Shown in pieces: positions 63,221 to 64,000 of a stretch of 64,000 bases of DNA. A program made the translations under genes and the position numbers. Under the pieces are notes generated by a model, which saw only the letters and a program-made list of their open reading frames with translations, was not told the origin of the DNA and did no database searches. This DNA is from Stenotrophomonas sp. NA06056 (GTDB taxonomy: Bacteria > Pseudomonadota > Gammaproteobacteria > Xanthomonadales > Xanthomonadaceae): assembly GCF_013364355.1 (NCBI RefSeq), contig NZ_CP054931.1, positions 2,604,001 to 2,668,000 of the forward strand, in the 5' to 3' direction. Positions within the stretch are counted from its first letter, which is position 1. Every line of letters starts with the position of its first letter.

Positions 63221-63503
63221 GCCGGGCCTGCGGCCCGGCACCCGCCGGATCAATGGCAACGGCAACGGCAACGTCAAAAGCCGGGATACGTGGGATGGCG
63301 GGGTGGGATGGGCTTGCAGGACACGCCGTAAACCCATCCATGGGGGCTCGATGGCGCCATCCATGGCGCCAACGGTCCTGCAAGCCCATCCCACCCCGCC
63401 TTCGACAGGTTCCTGCTGCTGATGGTGGGTGATTGACCGACTGCTGCTGTTGATGGTGTCGACTTCCTGCTGCTGTTGGTGGGTGCCGACCGTTGGTCGG
63501 CAC
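63221..63503. repeat. Composite palindromic island C
   Basis: A single module between the S10 gene and the pit terminator: terminal hairpin GCCGGGCC-TGC-GGCCCGGC (63221-63239), GGCAAC repeats (63255-63272), lead-in ATACGTGGGAT, long hairpin C1, exit TTCGACAGGTT, CTGCTG/TTG-rich stretch, then palindrome GTGCCGACC-GTT-GGTCGGCAC (63483-63503), a variant of the GTCGACC palindrome of A and B with paired changes. No second module is visible. No gene is supported here. Confidence 0.85.
63297..63400 (+). repeat. Long hairpin unit C1
   Basis: Arms 63297-63320 and 63377-63400 are a perfect 24-bp stem. The 56-base interior (63321-63376) nearly matches B1, with inner TGGCGCCAT-CC-ATGGCGCCA. The stem differs from B1 at several positions on both arms in a complementary way. 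Confidence 0.92.
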
Positions 63504-63532
63504 GATGGGTACGGAAAAATGATCTGCCCATG

Positions 63533-63565
63533 AAAAAAGCCCGCCGGAATCCGGCGGGCTTTTTG
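63533..63565. terminator. Bidirectional terminator before the Pit transporter
   Basis: AGCCCGCCGG (63538-63547), loop AAT, CCGGCGGGCT (63551-63560), with AAAAAA before and TTTTTG after. It ends the minus-strand transporter gene and can stop plus-strand reading. Confidence 0.92.
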
Positions 63566-63587
63566 TTTTCGGCGATGACGTGGACCC

Positions 63588-64000
63588 TCAGGCCCAGCCG
63601 AACAGCTCGAACAGCTTCAGGATCAGGTAGGCGCAGCCGCCTGCCGCCGGGATGGTCAGGATCCAGGCCCAGACGATGCGCTCGATCACGCCCAGGCGCA
63701 GCGAACGCGGGTTCTTGGCGAAGCCAACGCCCATGATCGCGGTCGAGATGCTGTGGGTGGTCGACACCGGCATGCCGAAATGGGCAGCCACGGTCAGCAC
63801 GGTGGCCGAGCTGGTTTCCGCAGCGAAGCCGTGGATCGGGTGCAGCTTGACCATCTTGTGGCCCAGGGTCTTGATGATCTTCCAGCCGCCCGAGGCGGTA
63901 CCGGCGGCCATCACCACCGCGCAGGTCAGCACGATCCACATGGCGATGCCCTCACCGGCATGCGCGTCCGGATGCATGAAGGCCAGCCACGACGGCAGGT
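63588..64000 (-). CDS. pitA: Inorganic phosphate transporter, Pit family (3' part)
   Basis: The C-terminal 137 residues of a PHO4-family low-affinity phosphate permease; the 5' part lies beyond the window edge, and the frame is open to it (visible as PSWLAFMHPDAHAGEG). ASGGWKIIKTLG, IHGFAAETSSATVL and MPVSTTHSISTAIMGVG are hallmark segments of the second PHO4 repeat. It ends LFELFGWA. As a phosphate importer it is a fitting partner of the phosphoesterase loci earlier in the window, though far from them. Confidence 0.93.
   Translation of the reverse strand, partial: LPSWLAFMHPDAHAGEGIAMWIVLTCAVVMAAGTASGGWKIIKTLGHKMVKLHPIHGFAAETSSATVLTVAAHFGMPVSTTHSISTAIMGVGFAKNPRSLRLGVIERIVWAWILTIPAAGGCAYLILKLFELFGWA

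Overview
The window is a 64 kb chromosomal segment of a high-GC gammaproteobacterium of the Xanthomonadaceae, most likely a Stenotrophomonas of the maltophilia complex. The grounds are the GC-rich coding sequence, the many short palindromes ending in GTAG (the SMAG class of Stenotrophomonas repeats), several TonB-dependent receptors, a lexA operator of the Xanthomonas type, and Xanthomonas-like gene order around recA and eno. No phage, plasmid, insertion sequence, transposase or CRISPR array is visible.

Layout. 1-2813: thiD, a DUF1275 membrane protein and an alpha/beta hydrolase. 2804-3135: three identical tRNA-Arg(ACG) genes, then a terminator and composite palindromic island A (3186-3724). 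3734-11142: a LysR regulator divergent from pirin, a siderophore-type TonB receptor, two hydrolases and an MFS carrier. 11326-24499: an accessory block with a triheme/diheme cytochrome c pair, a TonB receptor plus Tat-exported phospholipase C, and, converging on it, an ECF sigma/FecR/TonB receptor/PhoD phosphatase operon. 24770-30522: a stand-alone AceE-type dehydrogenase and a TonB receptor behind a Zur box (ZnuD-like). 30580-38764: tRNA-Ser(GCT), csrA, alaS, recX, recA, lexA, an ABC1/UbiB kinase and a CinA-type deamidase, all on the minus strand. 38867-42412: hflX, hfq, miaA, folP. 42450-43020: island B. 43027-45946: a small membrane protein, ftsH and rlmE, then yhbY and an Mth938-like gene on the plus strand. 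47019-58199: nlpD, yqaA, pcm, surE, (smr inverted), truD, ispF, ispD, ftsB, eno, two small membrane proteins, kdsA and pyrG, mostly joined by 1-4 base overlaps. 58601-64000: a small exported charged protein, parE, a GNAT acetyltransferase, a serine carboxypeptidase, island C and the 3' part of a Pit phosphate transporter.

The most unusual content is intergenic. Islands A, B and C are built from one module: a short terminal hairpin, a GCAAC-type hexanucleotide run, a conserved lead-in, a long hairpin with a 21-25 bp stem around a 52 or 56 base interior, and a conserved exit. Stem sequences differ between copies while complementarity is kept, which suggests selection or templated correction of structure. 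A and B each carry two modules in opposite orientation around a facing SMAG pair and a GTCGACC palindrome, making composites of about 0.55 kb. A separate tandem array of seven 32-base SMAG units lies between smr and truD.

Functionally, two TonB receptor plus Tat phosphoesterase cassettes face each other, and both have Pho-box-like direct repeats upstream. This suggests a phosphate-ester scavenging locus. Another receptor is probably for zinc and one for ferric siderophore.
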